This document shows positions 48,752-57,838 of a DNA stretch of 64,000 nt, one piece after another (the first letter of the stretch is position 1; every line of letters begins with the position of its first letter). Under the pieces are notes generated by a model, which was given only the letters and a program-made list of their open reading frames with translations, had not been told where the DNA came from and did not search any database. The translations under genes were made by a program, and so were the position numbers. Source of the stretch: Chitinophagaceae bacterium DXS (GTDB lineage Bacteria > Bacteroidota > Bacteroidia > Chitinophagales > Chitinophagaceae); NCBI GenBank assembly GCA_030345135.1, contig CP128386.1, positions 6,029,327-6,093,326 on the forward strand, written 5' to 3'.

Positions 48752-49609
48752 TTATTGCAACGCTTTAATGCGCTCGTCAATTTCTTTTTTTGCTTCAGGC
48801 ACCGCTATCTTATCACGTACCACTGTGTACCATTTGATAGCGTTCGCTTTATCTCCCTTGCGATCATAACTTTCTGCAAGGTTAAAAACCGCTTCCATGT
48901 TGGCGGGATTATCTTTTACAACGGCCTCGAAGTGTTCAATTGCTTTATCAAATTGTCCACTTTTTATGCCGCCCATGCCAAGAACCATATGTGCGTATGC
49001 ATTATGCGGATCTTTAGCCAGAACTTCCCTAACCATTTGAATACCCTGCATTGGCGCCTCAGAAATATTTCCAAAAAGGTAGCATGCGCCTATTCCTACT
49101 TTGGCTGAGTCGTTCGCCGGGTTAATCTCAAGCGATTTTTCTAAAAGAGCTTTTGCCTGTACTCCCATCCACTTTTGAAGCGGAGGATTAGTCTCCATCA
49201 TCATATCCTCCAAAAGCAAACGGGCTGCAAAGTTGAGGTTTTTTTCAGAATTTTCCAACTTAGCGCCTTCGCCAATATAAAAAGCTCCCAGGAGATGCTC
49301 GTGTGCCGAGTCTCCCCAGAAGGTAGCCAGCTGTTTGTATGCATCAATTTGCTGTTGCTTAACGTCGCCACGTATAATACCTTTTTCGAGCTGATTCAAT
49401 CTCATAATCTGCTCATTGTTAAGCTTTTGCCTTGCCTGTGCAATAAGCTGATCGGTAGTAAGGGCACTTGCGGACGCGGTTTCAGGAGAAGAAGGATTTT
49501 TGTCTGAAACTTTTTTTTCAGGAATCGTTCTTCCGAAGAAAAATAATACAATAAAAAGTACCAATGAAGCTGATACAAGAATGAGTTGTTGTTTTTTCAC
49601 TTTAGCCAA
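48752..49609 (-). CDS. membrane-anchored tetratricopeptide repeat protein
   Basis: 285 residues. N-terminal membrane helix (8-27, LILVSASLVLFIVLFFFG), a charged linker, and TPR units from about 120 to the end (ALLEKSLEINPANDSAKVGIGACYL, AYAHMVLGMGGIKSGQFDKAIEHFEAVVKDNPAN, AVFNLAESYDRKGDKANAIKWY). Scaffold protein; partners unknown. Starts 14 bases after HU, likely one transcript. Confidence 0.85.
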   Translation of the reverse strand: MAKVKKQQLILVSASLVLFIVLFFFGRTIPEKKVSDKNPSSPETASASALTTDQLIAQARQKLNNEQIMRLNQLEKGIIRGDVKQQQIDAYKQLATFWGDSAHEHLLGAFYIGEGAKLENSEKNLNFAARLLLEDMMMETNPPLQKWMGVQAKALLEKSLEINPANDSAKVGIGACYLFGNISEAPMQGIQMVREVLAKDPHNAYAHMVLGMGGIKSGQFDKAIEHFEAVVKDNPANMEAVFNLAESYDRKGDKANAIKWYTVVRDKIAVPEAKKEIDERIKALQ

Positions 49610-49623
49610 TTAAGACTGCAAAG

Positions 49624-49914
49624 TTATTTGGCTGAGTGCATTTCTTTTACCTCATTAACGAATTCTTTTGAAGGTTTAAATGCGGGAATGAAATGTTCAG
49701 GTATTTCAACGGCAATGTTCTTTTTGATATTTCTACCAATTTTCGCGGCTCTTTTCTTGGTGATGAAGCTCCCAAAGCCTCTGATATAGATGTTCTCGCC
49801 CTTGGAAAGGTTTTCTTTAATTTCCTTCAACATGGTTTCAAGAGTCACTAAAACATCTACTTTCGGAATGCCGGTTTTGTCCGAAATATTATTAATGAGA
49901 TCAGATTTCCTCAT
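49624..49914 (-). CDS. HU/IHF-family DNA-binding protein
   Basis: 96 residues. MRKSDLINNISDKTGI and the beta-arm region IRGFGSFITKKRAAKIGRNIKK...IPEHFIPAFKPSKEF are typical of HU/IHF nucleoid proteins; the arm tip differs from the canonical RNP. The 232 bases before it, toward mutY, hold the divergent promoters but no clear consensus. Confidence 0.93.
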   Translation of the reverse strand: MRKSDLINNISDKTGIPKVDVLVTLETMLKEIKENLSKGENIYIRGFGSFITKKRAAKIGRNIKKNIAVEIPEHFIPAFKPSKEFVNEVKEMHSAK

Positions 49915-50146
49915 ATCATTAAATTTTACTTATTACTCTAAAATAAAAACAATTTAAGAGAACTAAAAGCAAAAATGGAATTTTTTTTGCAGATGTTTTA
50001 TACTGACTGGCAAAGTCTTGGCGCAATGGCCAATGTTTTTCGTTTTTTCGCAAAACAGCTCGTCAAAAATCAGGGCCTAATTTTTTTGTTGTCCAACCAA
50101 TATAACAGAGATTACGCTCAAATTGTTCTAATTTTTTCAGGATTAA

Positions 50147-51202
50147 ATGGATAAGTCAAAATTTTCTGCTATTCTCCTTCACTGGCATCAACATGAGAAT
50201 ACAAGGGTAATGCCGTGGAAGGGAATAAAAGATCCCTATAAAATATGGCTCAGCGAGGTAATACTTCAGCAAACGAGGGTTGACCAGGGCTGGAAATACT
50301 ATGAATCTTTTATTGAGAAATATCCCGACATACTGCACCTGGCAAATGCTGAGGACAAAGAGGTTTTTAAACTTTGGGAAGGCTTGGGATACTATAACAG
50401 GTGTAAAAATCTATTGCACACAGCACGGTTCATAGCAGAAAACAACAACGGCAAATTTCCTGCAGATTATGATGAGATACTGGCGCTAAAAGGCGTTGGT
50501 CCTTATACCGCGGCTGCAATTGCATCTTTTGCTTTCAGGTTACCCTACGCGGTCGTGGACGGGAATGTATTCCGCGTTTTGGCGAGGGTTTTCGGAAATA
50601 GCACGCCAGTTGATGCTACAGAAGGGAAGGCGTTATTTACAAGTCTTGCGCAGGAACTTCTCGATAAAAAAAATCCCGGGCTCTATAACCAGGCTATTAT
50701 GGATTTTGGCGCAACGGTTTGTAAGCCAGCGCTTCCACTATGCAGCAATTGTGTATTGCAGAAACAATGCACAGCTTTTAACACCGGCACCGTAAATCAT
50801 TTGCCTGTAAAAGAAAAAGTGCTTAAGAAAAAGACCCGGTGGTTCAGCTTTTTTGTATTCAGGCACAATAATAAAACGCTGATCAGTAAACGTACAGGAA
50901 ATGATATATGGCAAAACCTGCATGAATTTTACCTGGTGGAAACGGATGAAAAGCCGGTATGGAGCACAGAAACTGTGTTGGATGTTTTAAGCAGTCAGCT
51001 AAACATCAAAAAAGCGGAGGTAAAAGATATTTCACCGCTGATCAGTCAGCAACTCACACATCAGACGATCAAAGCTGTTTTTGTAAGGGTGATTTTGCCG
51101 GAAATTCCTGCTTCTTTAAAAAAGTTGGACTGGCTAAAAGATGCGGAGATAGAAAAGCTTGCATTTCCAAGAATTATCAATCAGTACCTCTCTCAACCTT
51201 AG
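50147..51202 (+). CDS. mutY: A/G-specific adenine glycosylase
   Basis: 351 residues. Helix-hairpin-helix GPD core: SEVILQQTRVDQG (catalytic Glu), LKGVGPYTAAAIASFAF, VVDGNVFRVLARVF (catalytic Asp). Iron-sulfur loop C-x6-C-x2-C-x5-C (CKPALPLCSNCVLQKQC). C-terminal NUDIX-like 8-oxoG recognition domain. Removes A opposite 8-oxoG. The order mutY-ssb-gldE-gldD is conserved in Bacteroidota. Confidence 0.97.
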   Translation: MDKSKFSAILLHWHQHENTRVMPWKGIKDPYKIWLSEVILQQTRVDQGWKYYESFIEKYPDILHLANAEDKEVFKLWEGLGYYNRCKNLLHTARFIAENNNGKFPADYDEILALKGVGPYTAAAIASFAFRLPYAVVDGNVFRVLARVFGNSTPVDATEGKALFTSLAQELLDKKNPGLYNQAIMDFGATVCKPALPLCSNCVLQKQCTAFNTGTVNHLPVKEKVLKKKTRWFSFFVFRHNNKTLISKRTGNDIWQNLHEFYLVETDEKPVWSTETVLDVLSSQLNIKKAEVKDISPLISQQLTHQTIKAVFVRVILPEIPASLKKLDWLKDAEIEKLAFPRIINQYLSQP

Positions 51203-51376
51203 ATATAGCTTAAATTTTCGCCTATTCCCGGTCTATTGCCCGCTTTGAGTGTCAACGGTTCCCAAACTTGGCTTTTTTAACAAATGGGCTTCGCTTTTTA
51301 TTTATTTTTATTTAATTTACGTAACGGAACATGAGGTAGACATTATTATTAAACAGGCGAATCTAAAACCTATTGT

Positions 51377-51820
51377 ATGAGAGGCGTAAATAGAGTAATG
51401 CTCATTGGAAACCTGGGCAAAGATCCGGATGTACAGTATCTCGAAGGAAACATTGCAGTTGCTAAATTTCCGTTGGCTACAACAGAAACTTACAAAGACA
51501 GGGCAGGAAAACTGATATCTCAAACAGAATGGCATACCGTGGTGCTCTGGCGAGGCTTAGCCGAGCTTGCACAGAAATACCTGCACAAAGGAAGCCTTAT
51601 TTACGTTGAAGGAAGACTGAGAACCAGAAGCTGGGAAGATAAAGAAGGCAATAAAAAGTTCGCTACTGAAATAGTTGGTGATAACCTGATCATGCTGGAT
51701 AAAAGAGGAGAAGGACATCCGGGCGGATTCTCAACTCAAACAGGAACCGACTCTATGGAAGGGTTTAGTAACGTAGATATTCCACCATTAAGTGATCCGT
51801 CAGAAGGAATTCCGTTTTAA
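51377..51820 (+). CDS. ssb: single-stranded DNA-binding protein
   Basis: 147 residues. OB fold with MRGVNRVMLIGNLGKDPDVQY, TEWHTVVLWRGLAELAQKYLHKGSLIYVEGRLRTR, and an acidic-hydrophobic end (PPLSDPSEGIPF), a variant of the DDDIPF tip that binds partner proteins. Between mutY and gldE. Confidence 0.97.
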   Translation: MRGVNRVMLIGNLGKDPDVQYLEGNIAVAKFPLATTETYKDRAGKLISQTEWHTVVLWRGLAELAQKYLHKGSLIYVEGRLRTRSWEDKEGNKKFATEIVGDNLIMLDKRGEGHPGGFSTQTGTDSMEGFSNVDIPPLSDPSEGIPF

Positions 51821-51913
51821 GCTCATTGGGGAACGATAAGACTTTGGGCCTAAAGGTCTTAAAGCAGGCAGATTTGCACTCCGTGTAAACGGCCGTACCA
51901 ATATCATAAATAG

Positions 51914-51942
51914 TTGAACTTAAGCTTTAAACTATATTTTTG
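51914..51942 (+). promoter_or_regulatory. promoter of gldE-gldD
   Basis: TTG at 51914-51916, 18-base spacer, TATTTTTG at 51935-51942 (perfect TAnnTTTG). Predicted leader of about 65 bases to the gldE TTG start. Confidence 0.55.
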
Positions 51943-51956
51943 TAACTAATTATCAT

Positions 51957-51978
51957 TGGCACGAGATAAGTCGTGCCA
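51957..51978 (+). promoter_or_regulatory. hairpin in gldE leader
   Basis: TGGCACGA (51957-51964) pairs with TCGTGCCA (51971-51978), 6-base loop, followed by TTTTG. Close to the predicted 5' end, so it may stabilise the mRNA or attenuate; alternatively an ssb terminator. Confidence 0.5.
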
Positions 51979-52012
51979 TTTTGATAATAATTATTCACCT
52001 AAATAAATCATT

Positions 52013-53356
52013 TTGGAAGTTCTCTCGGACGCAAACATTTTAACTGGAAGTATACAACGGCTTGCCGCAGTTAATCTGCAGGGTACGACGGTATTAATCA
52101 TACTGTTGTTGGTGCTTATAGCTCTCTCTTTTGTTGTGTCGGGTGCAGAAGTTGCATTTTTTTCACTCACTTATAAAGATATCAACCTCCTTAAAACCAA
52201 GCAGCAGCATTCTTATCAGAGAATACTTGATCTGCTTGAAGATCCAAAGGCATTACTGGCATCTTTACTAATTGCTAACAGTCTTGCAAATATCGGTATC
52301 ATTATCATTTCAAATTTGGTGCTGGATAGCTTGTTTGACTTTAGTCATCTGGCCTATCCGTGGCTTGAATTCATGATTAAAGTGGTGGCAGTTACTTCAA
52401 TATTGGTGCTGTTCGCAGAAATAATGCCGAAGGTTTTTGCCAATCAAAATAATATCCGCTTTGCCAAGGATTTCGGCATTATAGCTGAAGCTGCATATTA
52501 CATGTTTAACCGCATGGGGCGTGGGCTTATCAAATATTCAGACGTTATTGAAAACAGGCTTGCAAAGAATTTCAACGGCACGTACGGCAGAGAGGAACGC
52601 AGGCATGCGATAGACCTTTACGCTGAAAATTTTGGATCGGAAAAAGAGAAGAATATTCTGTTAGGAATTGAAAACTTTGGTGATGTTACTGTTAAACAGA
52701 TCATGCGCACAAGATTGGATGTAAGTGGAATTGAATATAAAACTGACTTTGCAGAATTGGTGCATAAAGCTGAGGAGCTGCATTACAGTCGCTTGCCCAT
52801 ATTCAAAGAAGACCTTGATGAAGTTGTCGGTATAATTCAAACAAAAGATCTTATCCCTTTTTTAGAACAGGGGCATGATTTTGATTGGCATGAACTGATG
52901 CGTGCGCCTTATTTCGTTCACGAACACAAATTGATTGGGGATCTGCTAAAAGAGTTTCAATCCAAAAGAATTCACTTTGCCGTTGTTGTAGACGAGTTTG
53001 GCGGAACAAGCGGAATTGTTACACTTGAAGATATTATAGAAGAGATCATCGGAGATATAAAGGATGAGTTTGATGAAGATGATTCGCCTGTAAAGAAAAT
53101 TGATAATAATAATTACATTTTCGATGGCAAGGTGATGATTAATGATGTTTGTAAGGCAATTGACCTGCCTTTGGATACGTTTGATATAGTGAAAGGTGAA
53201 AGTGACTCGCTGGCCGGCCTTGTTCTGGAAATAGCAGGTGAAATACCGCAGGTGAACCAGGTTGTGAACAGCGGAGATTTTGACTTTACTGTTATGGAAA
53301 TGGAGAAGAACAGGCTTACGAAGATCAAGGTTACAATCAGAACTTCAGTTTCTTAA
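52013..53356 (+). CDS. gldE: gliding motility-associated CNNM/CBS protein GldE
   Basis: 447 residues from TTG at 52013; the frame has a stop three codons upstream and no ATG for more than 100 codons inside, so a TTG (or ATT/ATC) start is needed. CNNM domain with four membrane helices (about 25-190), CBS pair (about 205-335, VVDEFGGTSGIVTLEDIIEEIIGDI) and CorC/HlyC domain. Suppresses or supports GldB function in Flavobacterium; possibly a magnesium or cation transporter. Confidence 0.93.
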   Translation: MEVLSDANILTGSIQRLAAVNLQGTTVLIILLLVLIALSFVVSGAEVAFFSLTYKDINLLKTKQQHSYQRILDLLEDPKALLASLLIANSLANIGIIIISNLVLDSLFDFSHLAYPWLEFMIKVVAVTSILVLFAEIMPKVFANQNNIRFAKDFGIIAEAAYYMFNRMGRGLIKYSDVIENRLAKNFNGTYGREERRHAIDLYAENFGSEKEKNILLGIENFGDVTVKQIMRTRLDVSGIEYKTDFAELVHKAEELHYSRLPIFKEDLDEVVGIIQTKDLIPFLEQGHDFDWHELMRAPYFVHEHKLIGDLLKEFQSKRIHFAVVVDEFGGTSGIVTLEDIIEEIIGDIKDEFDEDDSPVKKIDNNNYIFDGKVMINDVCKAIDLPLDTFDIVKGESDSLAGLVLEIAGEIPQVNQVVNSGDFDFTVMEMEKNRLTKIKVTIRTSVS

Positions 53357-53435
53357 GAACGGTTGGTGTTGCATATAATTAGAAGGGCTGAAGTAAGAAA
53401 TTTAAAGTAGCTCATTAACTCATTTGATAATTTTT

Positions 53436-54035
53436 ATGGTGTTTAAAAGTGCAGGTTTTGTGTCGGGTTTATTGTTCGCATTAATGGTTGTTTCGTGCAA
53501 TAGCGTTTATACACCAAAACCCCGTGGTTATTTCAGCATATCTTTTCCTGAAAAAAAATATGAAGTGTTTGATCAGCCAGGTTTTCCTTACACTTTTGAA
53601 TATCCTGTTTACGCAAAAGTGGTAAGGGACACATCTTTTTTTGGAGATGCTCCTGAAAACCCGTGGTGGATAAATGTAAACTTTCCTCAGTTTGCAGGTA
53701 CAATCTACATCAGCTACAAACAAATAGGAGCATACACGCTGGATAAGCTGGTGAATGATGCTTATAATATGACGAATAAGCACAGTATTAAAGCCTATTC
53801 TATAGATGACTCACTGATTACTACGCCCAACAATGTTCATGGCGTCTTTTTTAAAGTAGGTGGAGATGTAGCAACCGCCAACCAGTTCTATCTTACGGAT
53901 TCAGTTAAAAACTTTCTTCGCGGCGCCCTGTATTTTGACACAACACCCAACCAGGATTCTCTAAAACCGGTTAATGATTTTCTGCGGGAAGATATGGCCC
54001 ACATGGTCAATACGTTCAAATGGAAGAAATCGTAA
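53436..54035 (+). CDS. gldD: gliding motility lipoprotein GldD
   Basis: 199 residues from ATG 53436 (MVFKSAGFVSGLLFALM), the first ATG. Lipoprotein signal ending VVSC. Conserved GldD features YTPKPRGYFSISFPEKKY and PWWINVNFPQFAGTIYISYK. Needed for gliding in Flavobacterium. 79 bases after gldE in one unit. Confidence 0.93.
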   Translation: MVFKSAGFVSGLLFALMVVSCNSVYTPKPRGYFSISFPEKKYEVFDQPGFPYTFEYPVYAKVVRDTSFFGDAPENPWWINVNFPQFAGTIYISYKQIGAYTLDKLVNDAYNMTNKHSIKAYSIDDSLITTPNNVHGVFFKVGGDVATANQFYLTDSVKNFLRGALYFDTTPNQDSLKPVNDFLREDMAHMVNTFKWKKS

Positions 54036-54130
54036 TTAAATCTGCGTGTTTATTGGATATGGGACATTTGTTTGAAAGTTGAGCCGATTCTAATATTTTA
54101 ATTACTGGAAATCAACAATCATCGCAATAG

Positions 54131-54165
54131 TTTTAAGCTTTAGGCTTTAAGCTTTCCGCTTTAAA
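54131..54165 (-). repeat. AAAGCTT heptad array, antisense copy
   Basis: Read on the minus strand: AAAGCGG, AAAGCTT, AAAGCCT, AAAGCTT, AAAAC. It lies 95 bases after gldD and 40 before the DUF3109 gene; the one clear array that is antisense to both neighbours. Confidence 0.85.
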
Positions 54166-54166
54166 T

Positions 54167-54174
54167 TATCTTTG
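54167..54174 (+). promoter_or_regulatory. -7 element before DUF3109
   Basis: TATCTTTG, perfect TAnnTTTG. Predicts transcription from about 54181, almost at the ATG of a 9-codon uORF (54180-54209). Confidence 0.4.
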
Positions 54175-54205
54175 CAAAAATGAAATCTGCCCTGGAGGTC
54201 TTTTT

Positions 54206-54790
54206 ATGATAGCGATAGATAATAAACTAGTCAGCGACGAAATTTTGGAAGAACAGTTTGTCTGCGACCTGAATAAATGTAAAGGAGGTTGTTGTGAAGA
54301 CGGTGACGCAGGTGCGCCCCTGGAAAAAGATGAGCTGGATGAATTGATAGATAACTATGAAGCAATAAAAGAATACATGACACCGGAAGGTATTGCCACA
54401 GTCGAAAAACAAGGCAAATACCTGTACGACGTGTCATTTGGCTGGGTTACTCCCACTATCAACGGAGGCATTTGTGCCTACGGGTACCGGGATGAAAAAG
54501 GCATTATAAAATGTGCCATTGAACAAGCTTACTATGCTGGTAAGCTGGGCTGGAAAAAACCCATCAGCTGCCATCTGTTCCCTGCAAAAGTCACTAAAAG
54601 TAGCATGGATCCTGATGTTGAGTTTGTAAATTATATACCTCGTGAGGACCTGTGTAAGGCTGCTTGTAATCTTGGAAAAAAACTAAAAGTTCCTGTATAC
54701 GTGTTTTTAAAAGAAGCGCTTATAAGAAAATATGGTGAAGAGTTCTACGAAGCGCTTGCTGCAACAGCATCTCATATGGATTCGCATTAA
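54206..54790 (+). CDS. DUF3109 cysteine-rich protein
   Basis: 194 residues. Cys pattern CDLNKCKGGCC, CAYG, KCAIEQAY, CHLFP, CKAAC suggests a metal or iron-sulfur site, similar to YkgJ-type zinc/iron chelating proteins. Function unknown. Its ATG overlaps the TGA of a 9-codon uORF starting at 54180. Confidence 0.85.
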   Translation: MIAIDNKLVSDEILEEQFVCDLNKCKGGCCEDGDAGAPLEKDELDELIDNYEAIKEYMTPEGIATVEKQGKYLYDVSFGWVTPTINGGICAYGYRDEKGIIKCAIEQAYYAGKLGWKKPISCHLFPAKVTKSSMDPDVEFVNYIPREDLCKAACNLGKKLKVPVYVFLKEALIRKYGEEFYEALAATASHMDSH

Positions 54791-54867
54791 CAAGATCCAT
54801 TCAACACCCAAATTATTTGTAGTTTCAAAATTCGTTGCATAACCTGCTTAATCATTAAGATAAAAAT

Positions 54868-55089
54868 ATGTTCCTCAACAAACGCGCTATTATAGTAAGC
54901 CTGGTATTGTTTACTGTGGTGGCTTTGGCATATTCGTACCAGATTTATTCAATGCTTAATGAAGGAAGGATAGTGCCATCTGAAATGAAGTATGGTTTTT
55001 GCATAACTTTATTTCTGCTTCTGGCAGCTGTTCTTAACTTTCTTAAGTATAAAAACATGCAGAAGAAAAAAGGAAAACAGACTGACTGA
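54868..55089 (+). CDS. small two-helix membrane protein
   Basis: 73 residues, hydrophobic segments at about 8-25 and 42-60, ends KYKNMQKKKGKQTD. No family recognised. Stop followed after a few bases by a GTACTTT/GTATTTC heptad array. Confidence 0.6.
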   Translation: MFLNKRAIIVSLVLFTVVALAYSYQIYSMLNEGRIVPSEMKYGFCITLFLLLAAVLNFLKYKNMQKKKGKQTD

Positions 55090-55093
55090 GCTC

Positions 55094-55258
55094 AGGTACT
55101 TTGTATTTCTTAATTCGTACTTAATAATCGAGTCTGTGTTCCCATACTGAAAGAAATTGATTCACTATTAACTATTCAAAACCGTTCCCTTAAGCTGTAG
55201 GTAAAAATGAACCGGCTCATAATTAGGTACTTCGTAAATCGTACTTCGTACCTGATTA
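55094..55258. repeat. two GTACTTC heptad arrays between small gene and lutB
   Basis: GGTACTT, TGTATTT, CTTAATT, CGTACTT at 55094-55124 and GGTACTT, CGTAAAT, CGTACTT, CGTACC at 55226-55255; the rest of the 225-base gap shows no promoter consensus. Confidence 0.8.
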
Positions 55259-55314
55259 AAGCGTGTTTATCTTTAGAAAACAATATTGATTGACTATCAC
55301 CATTCAGTACTAAC

Positions 55315-56694
55315 ATGAGTAATAATGCTTCATCATTCATAGCAAAAAGTACCATTAAGTCTGCAGATCTTGAACACAGACGTAAGATCAATTTCAATAT
55401 AGGTAAATACAATGCTACCGTTCCTTTGGGCAAGCAGCAGTTCACGGATGTGATGACAGCCCGTGAGCGCGCAAAAAATGCGAAGTGGCGCGCAATAGAA
55501 CATTTGGATAGTTACCTTGAAGAATTTGAAAAACAGATCACGTCCCGTGGTGCAAAGGTGTTGTGGGCCGAAACTGCAGATGATGCACTGAATGAAATTG
55601 CAAAAATCTGCGATGAGAAGAATTGCAGGACGGTTGTAAAAAGCAAGAGCATGGTGACCGAGGAAATTCATTTGAATGATTTCCTTGAGAAGAAGGGCAT
55701 TGAAAGTGTAGAAACAGACTTGGGAGAATATATTCAGCAGTTGGATGATGAACCTCCTTATCATATTGTAACGCCTGCCATGCACAAAAGCAAGGAAGAC
55801 GTTGCAAAATTATTTGCTGATAAATTGAATGTTCCCGGTGGATTAAGCCCTGAAGAGTTGACGCTTGTGGCAAGGCAGAAGCTACGTGAAAAATATATCC
55901 AGGCTGAAATTGGTGTCACCGGTGCCAACTTTATCATTGCAGATATTGGAGCAGTGGCGGTTACAGAAAACGAAGGCAATGCCCGTTTAAGCTGTGCCTG
56001 GCCCAAAACACATATTGTGATCGTTGGTATTGAGAAGATGATACCAGGTATGCAAGATCTTGCATTGTTTTGGCCGTTGCTTTCCACTTATGGCACCGGA
56101 CAAAAAGTAACTGTATACAATACGATCATTGCCGGACCGCGACAACCTGGCGAGACTGATGGCCCCGAAGAAATGTATGTAATACTGCTGGATAACGGCA
56201 GAACTAATTTACTATCCAACCCGAAAACAAGGGAAGCTTTATACTGCATTCGCTGTGGGGCTTGTTTAAATGCCTGTCCTGTTTACAAAAATATTGGTGG
56301 TCATAGCTATGAAACTACTTATAGCGGCCCAATTGGCAGTGTGATCACACCTCATCTGAAAAACATAGGAGAGTATAAGCACCTTAGTTATGCATCTTCC
56401 CTTTGTGGAAATTGTACGGAAGTTTGTGCCGTGAAAATTAACCTGCATGAATTACTTCTGGATAACAGGCATGAAGCTGTTCTGCAGGGTTATTCATCTT
56501 TATCAGAACGCCTTGCCTGGAAAGCATGGAAGACTGCCAGCCTTAACCGTGGAATGATGAATTTGGGTAACGGTAATATGAAAAACTGGGTGGTGAACAA
56601 AGTGTTTAAAGCCTGGACGCAACACCACGGTGCGCTTGATTTCAGCAAGAAGACTTTCAATGAAATGTGGAAGGAAAAACACGCAACGAAGTAA
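55315..56694 (+). CDS. lutB: LutB/LldF-type iron-sulfur protein (L-lactate oxidation)
   Basis: 459 residues. N-terminal LUD domain (about 30-290, with FIIADIGAVAVTENEGN), then two 4Fe-4S motifs CIRCGACLNACPVY and CGNCTEVCAVKI, and a C-terminal DUF3390-type end. Subunit of the lactate oxidase complex LutABC. lutA and lutC are not in the window next to it, which is unusual but common for Bacteroidota copies in singles. Confidence 0.92.
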   Translation: MSNNASSFIAKSTIKSADLEHRRKINFNIGKYNATVPLGKQQFTDVMTARERAKNAKWRAIEHLDSYLEEFEKQITSRGAKVLWAETADDALNEIAKICDEKNCRTVVKSKSMVTEEIHLNDFLEKKGIESVETDLGEYIQQLDDEPPYHIVTPAMHKSKEDVAKLFADKLNVPGGLSPEELTLVARQKLREKYIQAEIGVTGANFIIADIGAVAVTENEGNARLSCAWPKTHIVIVGIEKMIPGMQDLALFWPLLSTYGTGQKVTVYNTIIAGPRQPGETDGPEEMYVILLDNGRTNLLSNPKTREALYCIRCGACLNACPVYKNIGGHSYETTYSGPIGSVITPHLKNIGEYKHLSYASSLCGNCTEVCAVKINLHELLLDNRHEAVLQGYSSLSERLAWKAWKTASLNRGMMNLGNGNMKNWVVNKVFKAWTQHHGALDFSKKTFNEMWKEKHATK

Positions 56695-56709
56695 AGATAA
56701 TTGCATAAA

Positions 56710-56746
56710 AAATATGTCCTACACTTTCAAAGTGTAGGACATATTT
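56710..56746. terminator. bidirectional terminator lutB / EamA
   Basis: 18-bp perfect stem (56710-56727 with 56729-56746) around a single C, A/T-runs on both sides, between convergent genes. The core CACTTTCAAAGTG is shared with the hairpin at 18469-18515. Confidence 0.92.
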
Positions 56747-56758
56747 TTTAGTGGCTTA

Positions 56759-57661
56759 TTACTTCTTAAGACTAAAGTTAACCAGGTAAACCCCGGCTAA
56801 AGTAATTATTGCGCCGAAAAAAAGATTTACGCTTAAAGGTTCTCCCAAAACCCAATACCCAGCAAGCATCGCTACAAGCGGATTAATGTAAGCATAGACA
56901 GAAGATAACGCCGGCGGCAAATACCTAACAGTATATACAAACGCAATAAAGGTTATTAGCGATCCCACGCCTATAAGATAGGCTATTGCGAGCCAGGCTT
57001 GCAGCGGTATTTCATGAATGCCCAGTAATGGCACCTGAACAGTTTTCGCCAGACCAAAGATCATGAACGAGGCCAGGAACATTTGCCATCCCATTGCATA
57101 ATAGGGATTCATCTGGTATTTGTTGCGGGCAATTAATATCGTTCCAAAACTCCAGGAAACCATCCCAATCAATCCCAAAAGAATGCCGAAGCCATAACCT
57201 ACAGGCTGTTCATGAAATGCATTTTCGTATAAAACAAACAGAACGCCCGCAATACCTACGAGTAATCCTGCTAATGTGAGCAGGTTGTAATTTCTTTTGT
57301 TGAAAAAAAGCAGTTCAATAATCACCACGCAAAGCGGATACAACGCACCAATTAATGCTGCCAGGCCACTGGATACATATTTAAGGCTCCATGTGCTTAG
57401 TCCGTTGGCAAATACAAAATTGCAAATAGCCAGCAGTAACAACCATCCAAATTGCTTTAGTGTTGGTAAGGACTCACCGGAAAAAAGAAAGTAAGCAAGA
57501 AAAATAGATCCGGCAATGAACTGCCTGACGAAAGAAACCTCCAGTCCCGGCATGCCAAAGTGCACGGCAGCTTTGCTGCCAACCCAGGTTGTGCCCCAGA
57601 TAATGCTGGTTGTAGTGAGGGCTATGTAAGCCTTTGTTTTATATGGATTAGAATTGCTCAA
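56759..57661 (-). CDS. EamA-family (DMT) transporter
   Basis: 300 residues, ten predicted helices in two EamA repeats (SIIWGTTWVGSKAAVHF at the start; AYINPLVAMLAGYWVLGEPL near the end). Inner-membrane metabolite exporter; substrate unknown. Confidence 0.9.
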   Translation of the reverse strand: MSNSNPYKTKAYIALTTTSIIWGTTWVGSKAAVHFGMPGLEVSFVRQFIAGSIFLAYFLFSGESLPTLKQFGWLLLLAICNFVFANGLSTWSLKYVSSGLAALIGALYPLCVVIIELLFFNKRNYNLLTLAGLLVGIAGVLFVLYENAFHEQPVGYGFGILLGLIGMVSWSFGTILIARNKYQMNPYYAMGWQMFLASFMIFGLAKTVQVPLLGIHEIPLQAWLAIAYLIGVGSLITFIAFVYTVRYLPPALSSVYAYINPLVAMLAGYWVLGEPLSVNLFFGAIITLAGVYLVNFSLKK

Positions 57662-57698
57662 TAATATCTGTTCGTTGTTCGCAGGGGTAATTTATGCG

Positions 57699-57738
57699 AA
57701 GAGGATCAATAAAACATTTCTATTTTACTGATCCTCTT
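57699..57738 (-). terminator. hairpin after purH
   Basis: AAGAGGATCA (57699-57708) pairs with TGATCCTCTT (57729-57738); an inner TAAAA/TTTTA pair extends it. About 100 bases after the purH stop. Confidence 0.65.
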
Positions 57739-57741
57739 ATA

Positions 57742-57835
57742 ATTGAAAATGGCGAATTGACAATTGAAAATGTAGCTTCTGAAGTTTTTCGGGCGCTATT
57801 AATCAGCCATCCTCAAATCAGCCATCAGTCACTTC
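57742..57835 (-). repeat. heptad arrays after purH
   Basis: Minus strand: TGACTGA, TGGCTGA, TTTGAGGA, TGGCTGA, TTAATAG start about 8 bases after the stop; a TTGAAAA/TTGACAA copy (57735-57772) lies beyond. Confidence 0.75.
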
Positions 57836-57838
57836 TTC

